From Saprospiraceae bacterium (lineage in GTDB: Bacteria > Bacteroidota > Bacteroidia > Chitinophagales > Saprospiraceae), in contig SKYC01000016.1 in assembly GCA_007128085.1 (NCBI GenBank), forward strand, positions 1-8,754: 8,754 bases of DNA, read 5' to 3'. Numbering within the stretch: position 1 is the first letter of the stretch; each line of letters opens with the position of its first letter. The translations under genes were made by a program, and so were the position numbers. Positions 1 through 7,334 of this stretch are shown here, piece by piece. The notes below the pieces were generated by a model. The model saw only the letters and a list, made by a program, of their open reading frames with translations, searched no databases and was not told where the DNA came from.

Positions 1-902
1 AGTTGAACACCGTAATTTCCGCGCCTCCACAATATGCCCAGTCCGGTATTGATATACCACTTTCGCTCAAATTCTAAACTGAGTTGTCCTCCCAGACGAC
101 CACCCAGAAACAGGTGTTCGTTGGCCGTTGCAAATGGATGAATAAGTACCTGTCCACCCAAACTAAAACGAGTTTGAATAAATGTTTTTTCTGCGGGTAG
201 ACTGGGGAATGGGTGATCCTTGACCCTACCGTCTGCCGGGGATAGGTTGACAGCTTCGAACAGGTCGATATTTCCGATCAGGAGACTCACAGGAGACTCC
301 GAATGAAAAGAGGGAATGGTGACATCTTTTAGGGTTTTTCCTGATTCCAGTTCAGAAAAGGATTTTCCCTGTCTGCCTGCACTCGATATCAGGGGATAGG
401 AAACCCCCGCTTCATCGGACTTGTCAGAGACTGATCCATGTATTGTGCGTGCATTTTTTTCCGCGGCCAGGGCATTCAAACTCTCCGTTTCCATCTGTTC
501 TTTTGTCCCGGTTGTATTTTTCGCGGAGTAATGACGCAGATTTTTATCATTTATTTTTACAGATTCCGCTTCGCTTTTTGGCATGTGGGATTCATTCACG
601 ACTATAGGGTGAGACTCATTTTTACCATAATTATTTACCTCCTTTTTAAGCACATCAGAAACAGCTTCTTTTTCGGAAGTAAAGGCCATCTCCGGATTAT
701 CATTTTGCTGAGAACTGTTGAATGCTGTAATCAAACCAATGGCGGGCAAGGACAAAAGTAGCAAAATGATACCCGCCCATTTCCAATAGAAGATTTTTTC
801 CTTTTTTTTGCGATAGGTTGCAAATCCGCTCCAGTATTCCGGCCGGTATTCCACATGCTGTTGTGTGGCTTTTTCTTTAAACCACTTATCGAATGGATTC
901 AT
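1..902 (-). CDS. Single-pass membrane protein with beta-barrel-like C-terminus, sigma-factor partner (partial)
   Basis: This reading frame starts with ATG at 902 and stays open to the window edge, giving 300 codons; the end of the gene is outside. Residues 1-40 are charged and begin MNPFDKWFKEKATQQHVEYR. A basic stretch (RKKKEK, 31-36) precedes one hydrophobic helix at about 41-61, so the N-terminus should be cytoplasmic. Residues 62-235 are polar and low in complexity, a likely periplasmic linker. From about 241 the sequence changes to alternating hydrophobic/polar strands with Gly and aromatic residues (FSLGGQVLIHPF, GGRLGGQLSLEFERKWYINTGLG), typical of outer-membrane beta-barrels of the PorT/OmpA-like kind. 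The start overlaps the end of the sigma-factor gene by 17 bp, so the two are probably translationally coupled. An N-terminal cytoplasmic segment beside an ECF sigma gene suggests an anti-sigma or sensor role. That role is inference: I see no FecR or zinc anti-sigma signature. Confidence 0.8.
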   Translation of the reverse strand, partial: MNPFDKWFKEKATQQHVEYRPEYWSGFATYRKKKEKIFYWKWAGIILLLLSLPAIGLITAFNSSQQNDNPEMAFTSEKEAVSDVLKKEVNNYGKNESHPIVVNESHMPKSEAESVKINDKNLRHYSAKNTTGTKEQMETESLNALAAEKNARTIHGSVSDKSDEAGVSYPLISSAGRQGKSFSELESGKTLKDVTIPSFHSESPVSLLIGNIDLFEAVNLSPADGRVKDHPFPSLPAEKTFIQTRFSLGGQVLIHPFATANEHLFLGGRLGGQLSLEFERKWYINTGLGILWRRGNYGVQ

Positions 903-1470
903 GAATTTGTTTTTTTTTAAAAGATGGCTCCATATCCATCATTTTGATCAATTCTTTTCTCGCTTTGCTCACATGCCAGCGCGCCGTGACTTCTTTTATC
1001 TTTAATTTTTCGGCTATTTCCCGGTAGTCAAATTCATCTACAGCAAACAGGATAAAGACTTTGGAAGTCGTTTCCGGTAGTTTCCTGATCATCTCGACGA
1101 TGTCTTCAGCTTCGAAAATTAAATCAGCCAGGTTGGAGTCGAAATAGGAGTTTTGATTTTCAACTTGTAGATAACACTCCACCTGTGTCTCTGATTTTTT
1201 GTACCTTTTGTTTTTCCTGTACTCGTCAATGATGCAATTAACCAATACTCTTCTGGCCCATTGGAAGTAGGGTATGTGGGTTTTTTTCTTTTTCAACCCT
1301 TTCAATATTTTGAAAAAACCGGCATTGAGATAACTCATGGCCTCCTGATCATCACGGCTGTAGAGTCTGCAAACCTTCATGAAAAAGGGGAAGCAGACTT
1401 CGTACAAAGTCTGCTGTGCCCTTCTGTCTCCGGACTTGCATTTTCTCAATATATCATCGTCAATGCTCAT
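886..1470 (-). CDS. ECF-type RNA polymerase sigma factor (sigma-70 family)
   Basis: The 194-aa protein has the two-domain layout of ECF sigma factors. Residues about 20-90 form region 2 (LYEVCFPFFMKVC, then YFQWARRVLVNCIIDEYRKNKR, the usual core-binding and -10-recognition helices). Residues about 125-177 form region 4, with a helix-turn-helix at 147-175 (FDYREIAEKLKIKEVTARWH followed by VSKARKELI) that would contact the -35 element. The length is normal for the family. The start ATG at 1470 is the only sensible one, as it leads directly into the conserved N-terminus. The basic tail after region 4 (PSFKKKQIHESIR) is encoded in the stretch overlapping the downstream membrane-protein gene. The gene follows the type IX cargo gene after 66 bp on the same strand, so read-through is possible. 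I found no convincing promoter in that gap. It probably controls envelope or surface genes, perhaps its own cluster; this is inferred from context only. Confidence 0.93.
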   Translation of the reverse strand: MSIDDDILRKCKSGDRRAQQTLYEVCFPFFMKVCRLYSRDDQEAMSYLNAGFFKILKGLKKKKTHIPYFQWARRVLVNCIIDEYRKNKRYKKSETQVECYLQVENQNSYFDSNLADLIFEAEDIVEMIRKLPETTSKVFILFAVDEFDYREIAEKLKIKEVTARWHVSKARKELIKMMDMEPSFKKKQIHESIR

Positions 1471-1536
1471 TCAAATCATTCTATTGCCTTGTAAGTTAAA
1501 ACTCTATTTATGCCCCATTTCATTCCAATATACACA

Positions 1537-3129
1537 TTATTTAACAATAAACCTTTCACTAAGCATTTGGTTGTCCATTAATACTATCAGAATATAGGTG
1601 CCCGGGCTGAGATGGTTGACATCAATCCCGATCTTTTCCCCTTTTGTTTTATGGATACCGACTTTCTCCTCCCAGACCATTTTTCCCTGAATATCTTTGA
1701 TCAGTAGTTGACTTCCCCGATCAAGGTGCGTATCTAACTTTACGAATAGATTATGTGTCACGGGATTGGGGAATAACTTTACATTTTGTCTATACTCCAC
1801 GTCTGAACTACCCCTGATTTCTTTATTAGAGTTCTGAGGGAAGCTGGCTTCCTCCCCGGAATCGGATGAATAGGGTCTGTCGATGGTAAAAAGTCGGTCT
1901 GCCTGTGATGGAATTATACAGGCACGGGTTCTGCAGTTTTCATTGATCAGTTTTACGCAGTACTCTTCATCGGGATCACTTACAAAAATGCGCTGCTCTG
2001 TTTCTCCGGTACTCCATCTGTAGTAGATGGGTTCATTGCTCTGGTCCAGTGGGCTGTAGGCGTATAGATAGTAGCCCAGTGGGGTTGCTCGTACTCTTAT
2101 ATTTACTTCGCATTCAGCCAGGCGAACATAGACTCGCTTGCGCACTACACAGTTATTTTCCCGATCGTATATTACAACCCAGTAGACTCCCGATTCTGTT
2201 ACTCTTATGCGGTCTGTAGTTTCTCCGGTATTCCACCTGAATTCAAGCTGCTGGTTGGGATCATATCTAAGGATGAGGTCTGCATAAGATAAGTCCGATG
2301 CGTAGTTGACTACGATTTCAGCGTTGAGGCAGTCGGGTTTGCTGTCCGGTCCGCTTATCCAGATACAGGCCTCTGCTCTGCAACCGTCCGGAGCTATGGC
2401 TTTTACACAATACCTTCCCGGCTCCTGTGGAAAAATGGTTTGAGAAGTATCTCCCGTATTCCACAAATATCTAATGCCGTTTTGGTGTGGCCGGAAATTT
2501 GCTTTCAGGTAAAACCCTTCGGTAGTAAAGGAGGGAATGCGTGTAATGGTGAGACTGCAGTCATCCTCCGGGCGATCGTAATTGCAGAAAACATCGGTAC
2601 ATCCATCACCGTCGGTCATGGTAACGCAGAATTTTTCGTTATCAGATATTCTCAGACTGTCACCGGTACTACCATCGCTCCACTCAAACCTGAAAGGAGG
2701 GGTACCCATACCGTCCGCTATTACCAGGTAACCGCCGGAGTTCTTTTTAATTCTATGTAATCTGATTTTACATTCTTTTTCTTCATTCCCCCGGCAATAC
2801 AACAATGGGACAAAAATTTCTGAAGTACCCGGGCGCAGCGTTTTTTCTTTTCTGATTCTCTGATCATCGCAATCTGAATAAGAAAAAATCAATTGAATCA
2901 TACCATCGTCATGACGATCGATTTCTATTCTAAAATTTCCGTTGTGGTCGGTGAGCAGGTGGTGAGTCTCGCCACCCGTATTCATCCATTGTACTTCCAA
3001 TTTAATGGGGTGATTGGAAACCGGATCGCCACTAGGGTCAGACAGTTGGCCACTTATTTTAGCGGATCCAAAAAGCATGACAGAGAGAGAAAATGTTAAG
3101 GTGATGATTAATAAGATGGCCTTTTTCAT
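1537..3129 (-). CDS. Secreted repeat protein with type IX secretion (Por) C-terminal sorting domain
   Basis: The 530-aa protein begins with a Sec signal peptide (MKKAILLIITLTFSLSVMLFGSA, about 1-23). Residues 24-125 resemble a carboxypeptidase-regulatory-like beta-sandwich (KISGQLSDPSGDPVSNHPIK, then TDHNGNFRIEI). Four beta-rich repeats follow, each carrying a W-(S/N)-x-G-x-T type motif: WSDGSTGDS at 150, WNTGDTSQT at 223, WNTGETTDR at 299 and WSTGETEQR at 372. After the motif comes a Y/F-C-V...C...C strand pair, as in SprB-like or gliding-associated surface proteins of Bacteroidota. Residues about 451-530 are a classic type IX sorting domain: KLFPNPVTHNLFVKL, then LLIKDIQGKMVW, LSPGTYILIVL and a final ERFIVK. 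The protein is thus exported through the Sec system and the type IX system to the cell surface or medium. It may be an adhesin, but the ligand is unknown. No catalytic motif is visible. The gene is the first of a minus-strand cluster with the sigma factor. Confidence 0.92.
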   Translation of the reverse strand: MKKAILLIITLTFSLSVMLFGSAKISGQLSDPSGDPVSNHPIKLEVQWMNTGGETHHLLTDHNGNFRIEIDRHDDGMIQLIFSYSDCDDQRIRKEKTLRPGTSEIFVPLLYCRGNEEKECKIRLHRIKKNSGGYLVIADGMGTPPFRFEWSDGSTGDSLRISDNEKFCVTMTDGDGCTDVFCNYDRPEDDCSLTITRIPSFTTEGFYLKANFRPHQNGIRYLWNTGDTSQTIFPQEPGRYCVKAIAPDGCRAEACIWISGPDSKPDCLNAEIVVNYASDLSYADLILRYDPNQQLEFRWNTGETTDRIRVTESGVYWVVIYDRENNCVVRKRVYVRLAECEVNIRVRATPLGYYLYAYSPLDQSNEPIYYRWSTGETEQRIFVSDPDEEYCVKLINENCRTRACIIPSQADRLFTIDRPYSSDSGEEASFPQNSNKEIRGSSDVEYRQNVKLFPNPVTHNLFVKLDTHLDRGSQLLIKDIQGKMVWEEKVGIHKTKGEKIGIDVNHLSPGTYILIVLMDNQMLSERFIVK

Positions 3130-3309
3130 GATAGCTGATTTTTTGTGTTAGAAAAGTTGTGCTTGTCATGAATAGGTACGCAGTCTTTTGGTTTTCTGTT
3201 GGCTCGGCTGCTAAAATTGACGATTTTTTCCCTTCTTATTTAGCGGAAAGAAGAGGAATAAGTACCAAAACAGAGGTAACATAGCGACTTGCGATGATAG
3301 CTGATTTTT
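3128..3309. repeat. 16-bp direct repeat pair flanking a 150-bp intergenic segment
   Basis: The 16-mer ATGATAGCTGATTTTT occurs at 3128-3143 and again at 3294-3309 in the same orientation, 166 bp apart. On the minus strand the first copy is the leader and start-codon region of the type IX cargo gene (AAAAATCAGCTATCAT then G). The second sits upstream in the same intergenic space. An exact 16-mer match is unlikely by chance in a window of this size. It may be a remnant of a local duplication of the gene start or a repeated regulatory site. No function can be assigned. Confidence 0.6.
3211..3282 (-). CDS. Possible 23-aa hydrophobic small protein or leader peptide
   Basis: On the minus strand an ATG at 3282 opens a 23-codon frame, MLPLFWYLFLFFPLNKKGKN followed by RQF and a stop. 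It has a strongly hydrophobic N-terminal stretch (residues 2-14) and a basic end (KKGKNRQ), as expected for a tiny membrane peptide. It lies 82 bp upstream of the type IX cargo gene, between the two copies of the 16-bp repeat. No Shine-Dalgarno sequence is visible, although Bacteroidota often lack one. Chance frames of this length are common, so this is only a candidate. Confidence 0.2.
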   Translation of the reverse strand: MLPLFWYLFLFFPLNKKGKNRQF

Positions 3310-3328
3310 GGATTATTAATTAAATACA

Positions 3329-3346
3329 AACCGGGGAAGTACCCCT
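3329..3346. terminator. Weak hairpin downstream of the S9 peptidase gene
   Basis: A short GC inverted repeat (GGGG-AAGTA-CCCC, about 3333-3345) lies about 18 bp beyond the peptidase stop codon. On the minus strand it is followed only by a loosely T-rich stretch (GGTTTGTATTTAATTAATAA). A run of seven T residues lies on the plus-strand side instead. The stem is only 4 bp, so this is a low-confidence terminator candidate. Confidence 0.2.
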
Positions 3347-3363
3347 GCTATTTTTTTACAAAA

Positions 3364-5391
3364 TCACTCTTCTGCCAGGTAGCGATCCAGCCAGTCGATA
3401 AATTCCCCATACCAGAATATGGAATTTTGCGGACTCAATATCCAGTGATTTTCATCGGGGAAATAAATCAGTCTGGCATCCAGCCCCATCTCTTTGTAAA
3501 TACCGTACACCAGGAGGCCATGACCAACGGGCACTCTGTAGTCTCTCTCACCGTGGATGATCAGCATGGGTGTTTGAAAGTTATGAGCAAACATGGCGGG
3601 GTTGTCTTCCATTAGATTGTCAAAATTCTCCCAGGGGGATCCGTCGTACTGGTATTTTCTGTTGGCGGTATAGTCTGCGGAGAACTGCAGGTGTATGTTG
3701 TACACACCCGCGTGATTGATCAGCGCTTTGTAGCGATCGGTATGACCCGCTATCCAACTTACCATATATCCACCGTAACTACCCCCCGCTGCAGCTGTGC
3801 GATTGGGGTCAATGTACTCTTTGGCCTCCATATAGTCGGTAGCTTTCATCACATCTCTGAAGGGTAAGTCTGCATGTGAGCCGTGAATGGATTGAGCAAA
3901 CTCCTGTCCAAAACTAGTGGAGCCGTGAAAATTGGGCATGGCCACTACGTAACCCGCAGCTGCAAAAACCTTTGCATTCCATCGATAGTGCCAGGTGTCT
4001 CCAAATATTCCGTGGGGACCTCCGTGAATCAACATGACCAGCGGGTACTCTTGATTTTCGTCGAAGTCGGGTGGGTAGATTACATACATCTGTACATCCA
4101 CCTCGTTGGCTCCCTTGTAGTCAATGTTTTTCACCTCTCCCAGGTTTAGGTTACCCATAATATCCTCATTCACATGGGTCAATCTTTTCAGGTCGTTTCC
4201 GTTTTTATCCATACTGAAAATATCGGTTGGATGGGTTAGGGAGTGATTTAAGAACAACAATCTGTTTCCGGCCACCGAAACAGAGGAAGAAGAACCGCCG
4301 GGGAATAGTTTTTTGGCCTCCCCCCCATTGACCGGAATAGACCATAGAGCCGTTTTGGCCTGGTGTTGCGCATGGAAATAGAGCGAGGATTGATCGGCCG
4401 ACCACTTCCAACCGCTGCAGGATAAATCGATGTTTTCGGTAATATTGGTTCTGGAATCTCGTCCCAGGTCGTAAATTACGAGTTGTACATTGTCTGCATA
4501 AAAATGATAAAGATTCTGCTGCCCGTAAGCGAGGAGATCACCGTTCGGACTGAAAACGGGATTTACATCAGAGGCCTCATTGTGGTCGGTTATATTGATC
4601 ATTTCACCACTGCCATCGGAATTCAGAAGGAAAATGTCGTAATTCAGTTGCTCAAAGGGGGCCGGGGTGGAATTCATGGAAACAGCTATGGTTTCACTGT
4701 CGGGAGAAATGTCGTATGACACACCGCCCATCATATTGAAGTAGTTAGATGTTTCCGGCATCAGGTCGATGATTTCTCCACTTTCGATCTCGACGGAAAA
4801 CAATCTCGGAAAGAAACCATTGGTCAGCCAGCGATCCCAAAACCGGTACATGACGTTTTCCGTTACTTTGGCAGTAATTTTAGAGTCGTTTTGCTCGTCT
4901 ATTATTTCTTGAAGTTTATCCCAGTCGCCATTGTAATCGGGATGGATATTGGCTGCAAAAGCGATTCTCTCGCCATCGGGAAACCACTGAGGAGAAAACA
5001 CGCCCACCGGCAGATCGGTTACTTTCTTGGCTTCGCCCCAACCGTGTTCCAAAATATACAATTGGCCTGGTTGATCGTCTCTTCGGCTGATAAAGCCGAT
5101 TTGTTGACCCTCCGGACACCAAAAAGGAGAGGACTCTTTTCCGTTGAAAGTCAATTGTTTTGATTCTCCCGACTGATTGTCCAACAAGTAGATATAGCTG
5201 GAGGAAGAGTTTTCATCGGTATCGTAGCGGGTAATTTGGTAAAGACTCTTGTCACCATCGGGAGAGATGGCCAAACCGGAAATTCTGTCCAATTGCCACA
5301 GATGATCGGCGGTGAGGACTTCTTGTCCAAAGGAAGTAGAATGAATTATAGACCCAAAGAGGACGATTATCAAAGCGTTTTTTAAATTCAT
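3364..5391 (-). CDS. Secreted S9 family (prolyl oligopeptidase-type) serine peptidase
   Basis: The 675-aa protein has a signal peptide (MNLKNALIIVLFGSIIHSTS, cleavage probably near FGQ|E at 23), so it acts in the periplasm or is exported; there is no lipobox. Residues about 30-410 form the seven-bladed propeller, seen as repeated (S/F)P(D/N)G strand motifs (LAISPDG, WFPDGERIAF, FSPNGDLLAYG). The stretch MYRFWDRWLTNG is typical of the S9 subgroup annotated as acylaminoacyl- or dipeptidyl-peptidase-like. The C-terminal alpha/beta-hydrolase domain (about 430-675) has HGGPHG (oxyanion region, 456-461) and the complete catalytic triad: Ser538 in GGSYGGYM, Asp617 in HGERDYRVP and His649 in DENHWI. 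It should cleave short peptides, probably for peptide nutrition or turnover. Length is normal for S9C enzymes. The gene is divergent from the hydrolase gene and separated from the cargo gene by 234 bp, so it is likely transcribed on its own. Confidence 0.95.
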   Translation of the reverse strand: MNLKNALIIVLFGSIIHSTSFGQEVLTADHLWQLDRISGLAISPDGDKSLYQITRYDTDENSSSSYIYLLDNQSGESKQLTFNGKESSPFWCPEGQQIGFISRRDDQPGQLYILEHGWGEAKKVTDLPVGVFSPQWFPDGERIAFAANIHPDYNGDWDKLQEIIDEQNDSKITAKVTENVMYRFWDRWLTNGFFPRLFSVEIESGEIIDLMPETSNYFNMMGGVSYDISPDSETIAVSMNSTPAPFEQLNYDIFLLNSDGSGEMINITDHNEASDVNPVFSPNGDLLAYGQQNLYHFYADNVQLVIYDLGRDSRTNITENIDLSCSGWKWSADQSSLYFHAQHQAKTALWSIPVNGGEAKKLFPGGSSSSVSVAGNRLLFLNHSLTHPTDIFSMDKNGNDLKRLTHVNEDIMGNLNLGEVKNIDYKGANEVDVQMYVIYPPDFDENQEYPLVMLIHGGPHGIFGDTWHYRWNAKVFAAAGYVVAMPNFHGSTSFGQEFAQSIHGSHADLPFRDVMKATDYMEAKEYIDPNRTAAAGGSYGGYMVSWIAGHTDRYKALINHAGVYNIHLQFSADYTANRKYQYDGSPWENFDNLMEDNPAMFAHNFQTPMLIIHGERDYRVPVGHGLLVYGIYKEMGLDARLIYFPDENHWILSPQNSIFWYGEFIDWLDRYLAEE

Positions 5392-5575
5392 AACGGCGGA
5401 TTGAAATAGATTGAAGTTGAATGTATTTGTTTATTTCCGGATTGCAATAGAGATCCAGCGGAGAACAAAGAAAATAAAAAAATAGAAGGTGAGCAAATCC
5501 GTTTTGAAGTTTGTCTGATTACCGGGTGAACAAATGGCCGGGGATTGCATTTTGATATAGGTTAAACAACACTGA

Positions 5576-6814
5576 ATGGATTCATTGACACAAATGGCTT
5601 TGGGAGCTGCTGTAGGAGAGTTGGTTTTGGGGAGAAAGATCGGAAACAAAGCCATGTTTTGGGGTGCCGTTGGAGCAACCATTCCGGATTTGGATATATT
5701 GGCCAATCCCTTTTTATCGGATGCTTATTCAGTTAAGTTTCACCGGGGCCCCTCCCACTCTTTTTTCTTCGCTGCCATTTTTTCTGCTTTTGCTGCTTAT
5801 GTAATGGTCAGGTATTTTAATTCGCCTCTCTTTCACAAAAAATGGTGGCGATTGATGTGGAAGTATATATTCACCGGTCTTCCGGTGGCTTTGGGTATGG
5901 GTATACTCATAGCCGGTGTGGGAACTCTTTCGTTCACTGCACTGCTGACTTTGAGTTTAATTCTTGGATTTACGGCATTTTTAGCCTACCGGAGGTCTCC
6001 GGTTCATCAACAGAACTTTGAACAACCGGATTATAGGCAGTGGTATTGGTTTTATTTTTGGGTGATCGCCACGCATATTGTGCTCGATATTTGTACCACC
6101 TATGGTACGCAGGCTCTTTGGCCATTTACAGATTATCCTTTTGCACTGGACAACATCAGTATAGTAGATCCGGTCTATACGATACCACTTTTGTTCTCTT
6201 CATTAATTGCGAGTTTTTTTTCGCGCAGCGATTCAAGGAGAAAAATTTTCAATCGGCTGGGCCTGGTAGTCAGTTCATTGTTTATCATTTTTACGTTATT
6301 TAATAAAAGTCAGGTGCACTCTGTTTTTGAGCAGACATTGGAGACCGAAGAACTCGTGTATCAAAAGACGAAAATCACCCCTACACTCTTCAATAATTTG
6401 CTTTGGTACGGCGTGGCAGAACTCGATGAACACTTTGTTATGGGATATTATTCGGTATTAGACGAACAAGCAGAGTTCTCAGATATGCAATTTATTCCAA
6501 AAAATCACCACTTGTTGGAGCCCTATCCCCATTCCCCCGATTTGCGACATCTGAAGTGGTTTTCAAGGGGATACTTTTCGGTTGAAGCGGCCAATGGAGT
6601 ATACTATTGGTACGACCTCAGATTTGGCAACATAGATTTTACCGGAGGTGAGCCGGAACTGCGCTCACCGTTTTACTTTGAGCTGATACCTGATCGGGAA
6701 AAGGGGGAACTGAAAGTCAGGCGGACGCGGCCGGAGTTCAGAGGTGACATCGGTGAAATATGGAGTACTTACTGGGAGCGGGTATGGGGAATTTCAGCCG
6801 TCAGAGATCAGTAG
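5576..6814 (+). CDS. YdjM-type membrane-bound metal-dependent hydrolase
   Basis: The 412-aa protein opens with the family signature MDSLTQMALGAAVGELVLGR, followed by KIGNKAMFWGAVGATIPDLD. Putative metal ligands are visible: Asp38 and Asp40 in PDLD, His56 and His61 in HRGPSHS, and His167 and Asp171 in THIVLD, followed by the conserved YGTQALWPF. About five or six hydrophobic helices are present (roughly 62-80, 100-118, 121-137, 156-172, 201-217, 226-243). Residues 250-412 form a soluble tail rich in aromatic and charged residues. Family members in E. coli are about half this length; longer versions with such a tail occur in Bacteroidota. The ATG at 5576 matches the family N-terminus exactly. 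The substrate is unknown; a phospholipid or other membrane-linked substrate is only a guess. The gene is divergent from the S9 peptidase gene (184 bp between them) and its last 14 bp overlap the end of the gene on the opposite strand. Confidence 0.9.
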   Translation: MDSLTQMALGAAVGELVLGRKIGNKAMFWGAVGATIPDLDILANPFLSDAYSVKFHRGPSHSFFFAAIFSAFAAYVMVRYFNSPLFHKKWWRLMWKYIFTGLPVALGMGILIAGVGTLSFTALLTLSLILGFTAFLAYRRSPVHQQNFEQPDYRQWYWFYFWVIATHIVLDICTTYGTQALWPFTDYPFALDNISIVDPVYTIPLLFSSLIASFFSRSDSRRKIFNRLGLVVSSLFIIFTLFNKSQVHSVFEQTLETEELVYQKTKITPTLFNNLLWYGVAELDEHFVMGYYSVLDEQAEFSDMQFIPKNHHLLEPYPHSPDLRHLKWFSRGYFSVEAANGVYYWYDLRFGNIDFTGGEPELRSPFYFELIPDREKGELKVRRTRPEFRGDIGEIWSTYWERVWGISAVRDQ

Positions 6815-7334
6815 AAAAAACGGAGTCCATGACCTCTTTGGTTGCATGGATTACATCGGACCAATTCTTGAGTTGTCCATCCCGTTCGACCATGAGGTCG
6901 TAAATTTCGAGCCTGTCCGTGTCCAGTCCCACTTTGAACTTGGCATTGGCCAGAGAGGCAAAAAGATGGACATGGCTTTGTTTTTGGAGGTCAAAATTGA
7001 TGAGCAGGTCGTAATTTCCGGGCAGTAATTCTTTTAATTCCGGATTTTTGATACTCAAAAAAAAGTTCAGGTCTGAGCGGTTCAGGATTGGGAAGGGTGT
7101 TTGGTCAAATTCGCGTTGAAAGTCCTTTTTTTTTCCGTTGAAAAACCCGAGCAGATCGACGGTTTTATTTTTCTTTTCCAGTTGTTTTTTGAATTTCAAT
7201 AGAGGGGAAAAATCCTGGTTCGGGTGGACCGAAAATATAAAAAGCATTTTAGCTACGGGGTTTTGACCTTTGTACCCCTTTCTTCTTTTTACATTTCTCT
7301 TGATTTTCCAATTGAGAATTTTATTAGTTATCAT
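6801..7334 (-). CDS. DUF6913-like conserved protein, coupled to accA
   Basis: This is a 177-aa protein starting at MITNKILNWKIKRNV (ATG 7334). A longer reading of this frame, to 7448, would run deep into accA and encode a low-complexity basic stretch, so I reject it. The N-terminal 30 residues are strongly basic (KIKRNVKRRKGYKG). The core contains FPILNRSDLNFFLSIKNPEL, YDLLINFDLQKQ, LASLANAKFKVGLDTDR and IYDLMVE. This order matches the Bacteroidota family I remember as DUF6913 (DLNWF, DLLINL, SxAxFKVG, DLMI); the name is from memory, not a search. The function is unknown. The start overlaps the last 11 bp of accA (ATG inside GATGATAACTAA), so translation is likely coupled. Its end overlaps the convergent hydrolase gene by 14 bp. 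No signal peptide or membrane helix is seen, so it is probably cytoplasmic. Confidence 0.85.
   Translation of the reverse strand: MITNKILNWKIKRNVKRRKGYKGQNPVAKMLFIFSVHPNQDFSPLLKFKKQLEKKNKTVDLLGFFNGKKKDFQREFDQTPFPILNRSDLNFFLSIKNPELKELLPGNYDLLINFDLQKQSHVHLFASLANAKFKVGLDTDRLEIYDLMVERDGQLKNWSDVIHATKEVMDSVFSTDL

Noticed and set aside
438..761. A 107-codon plus-strand reading frame opposite the barrel-like protein
   Set aside because: It is Phe/Ile/Arg-rich without family motifs and lies antisense to a frame that is open for 300 codons and coupled to the sigma gene.
1471..1536. Promoter for the sigma factor gene in the 66-bp gap
   Set aside because: TATATTGG is present but the TTG before it is only 12 nt away, too close for a Bacteroidota promoter.
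5392..5575. Promoters in the gap between the S9 peptidase and hydrolase genes
   Set aside because: Several T-rich stretches were inspected on both strands, but none has TAnnTTTG with a TTG at suitable spacing.
5431..5706. A 91-codon minus-strand frame upstream of the S9 peptidase
   Set aside because: It is antisense to the strongly conserved N-terminus of the hydrolase gene and shows no recognisable domain.
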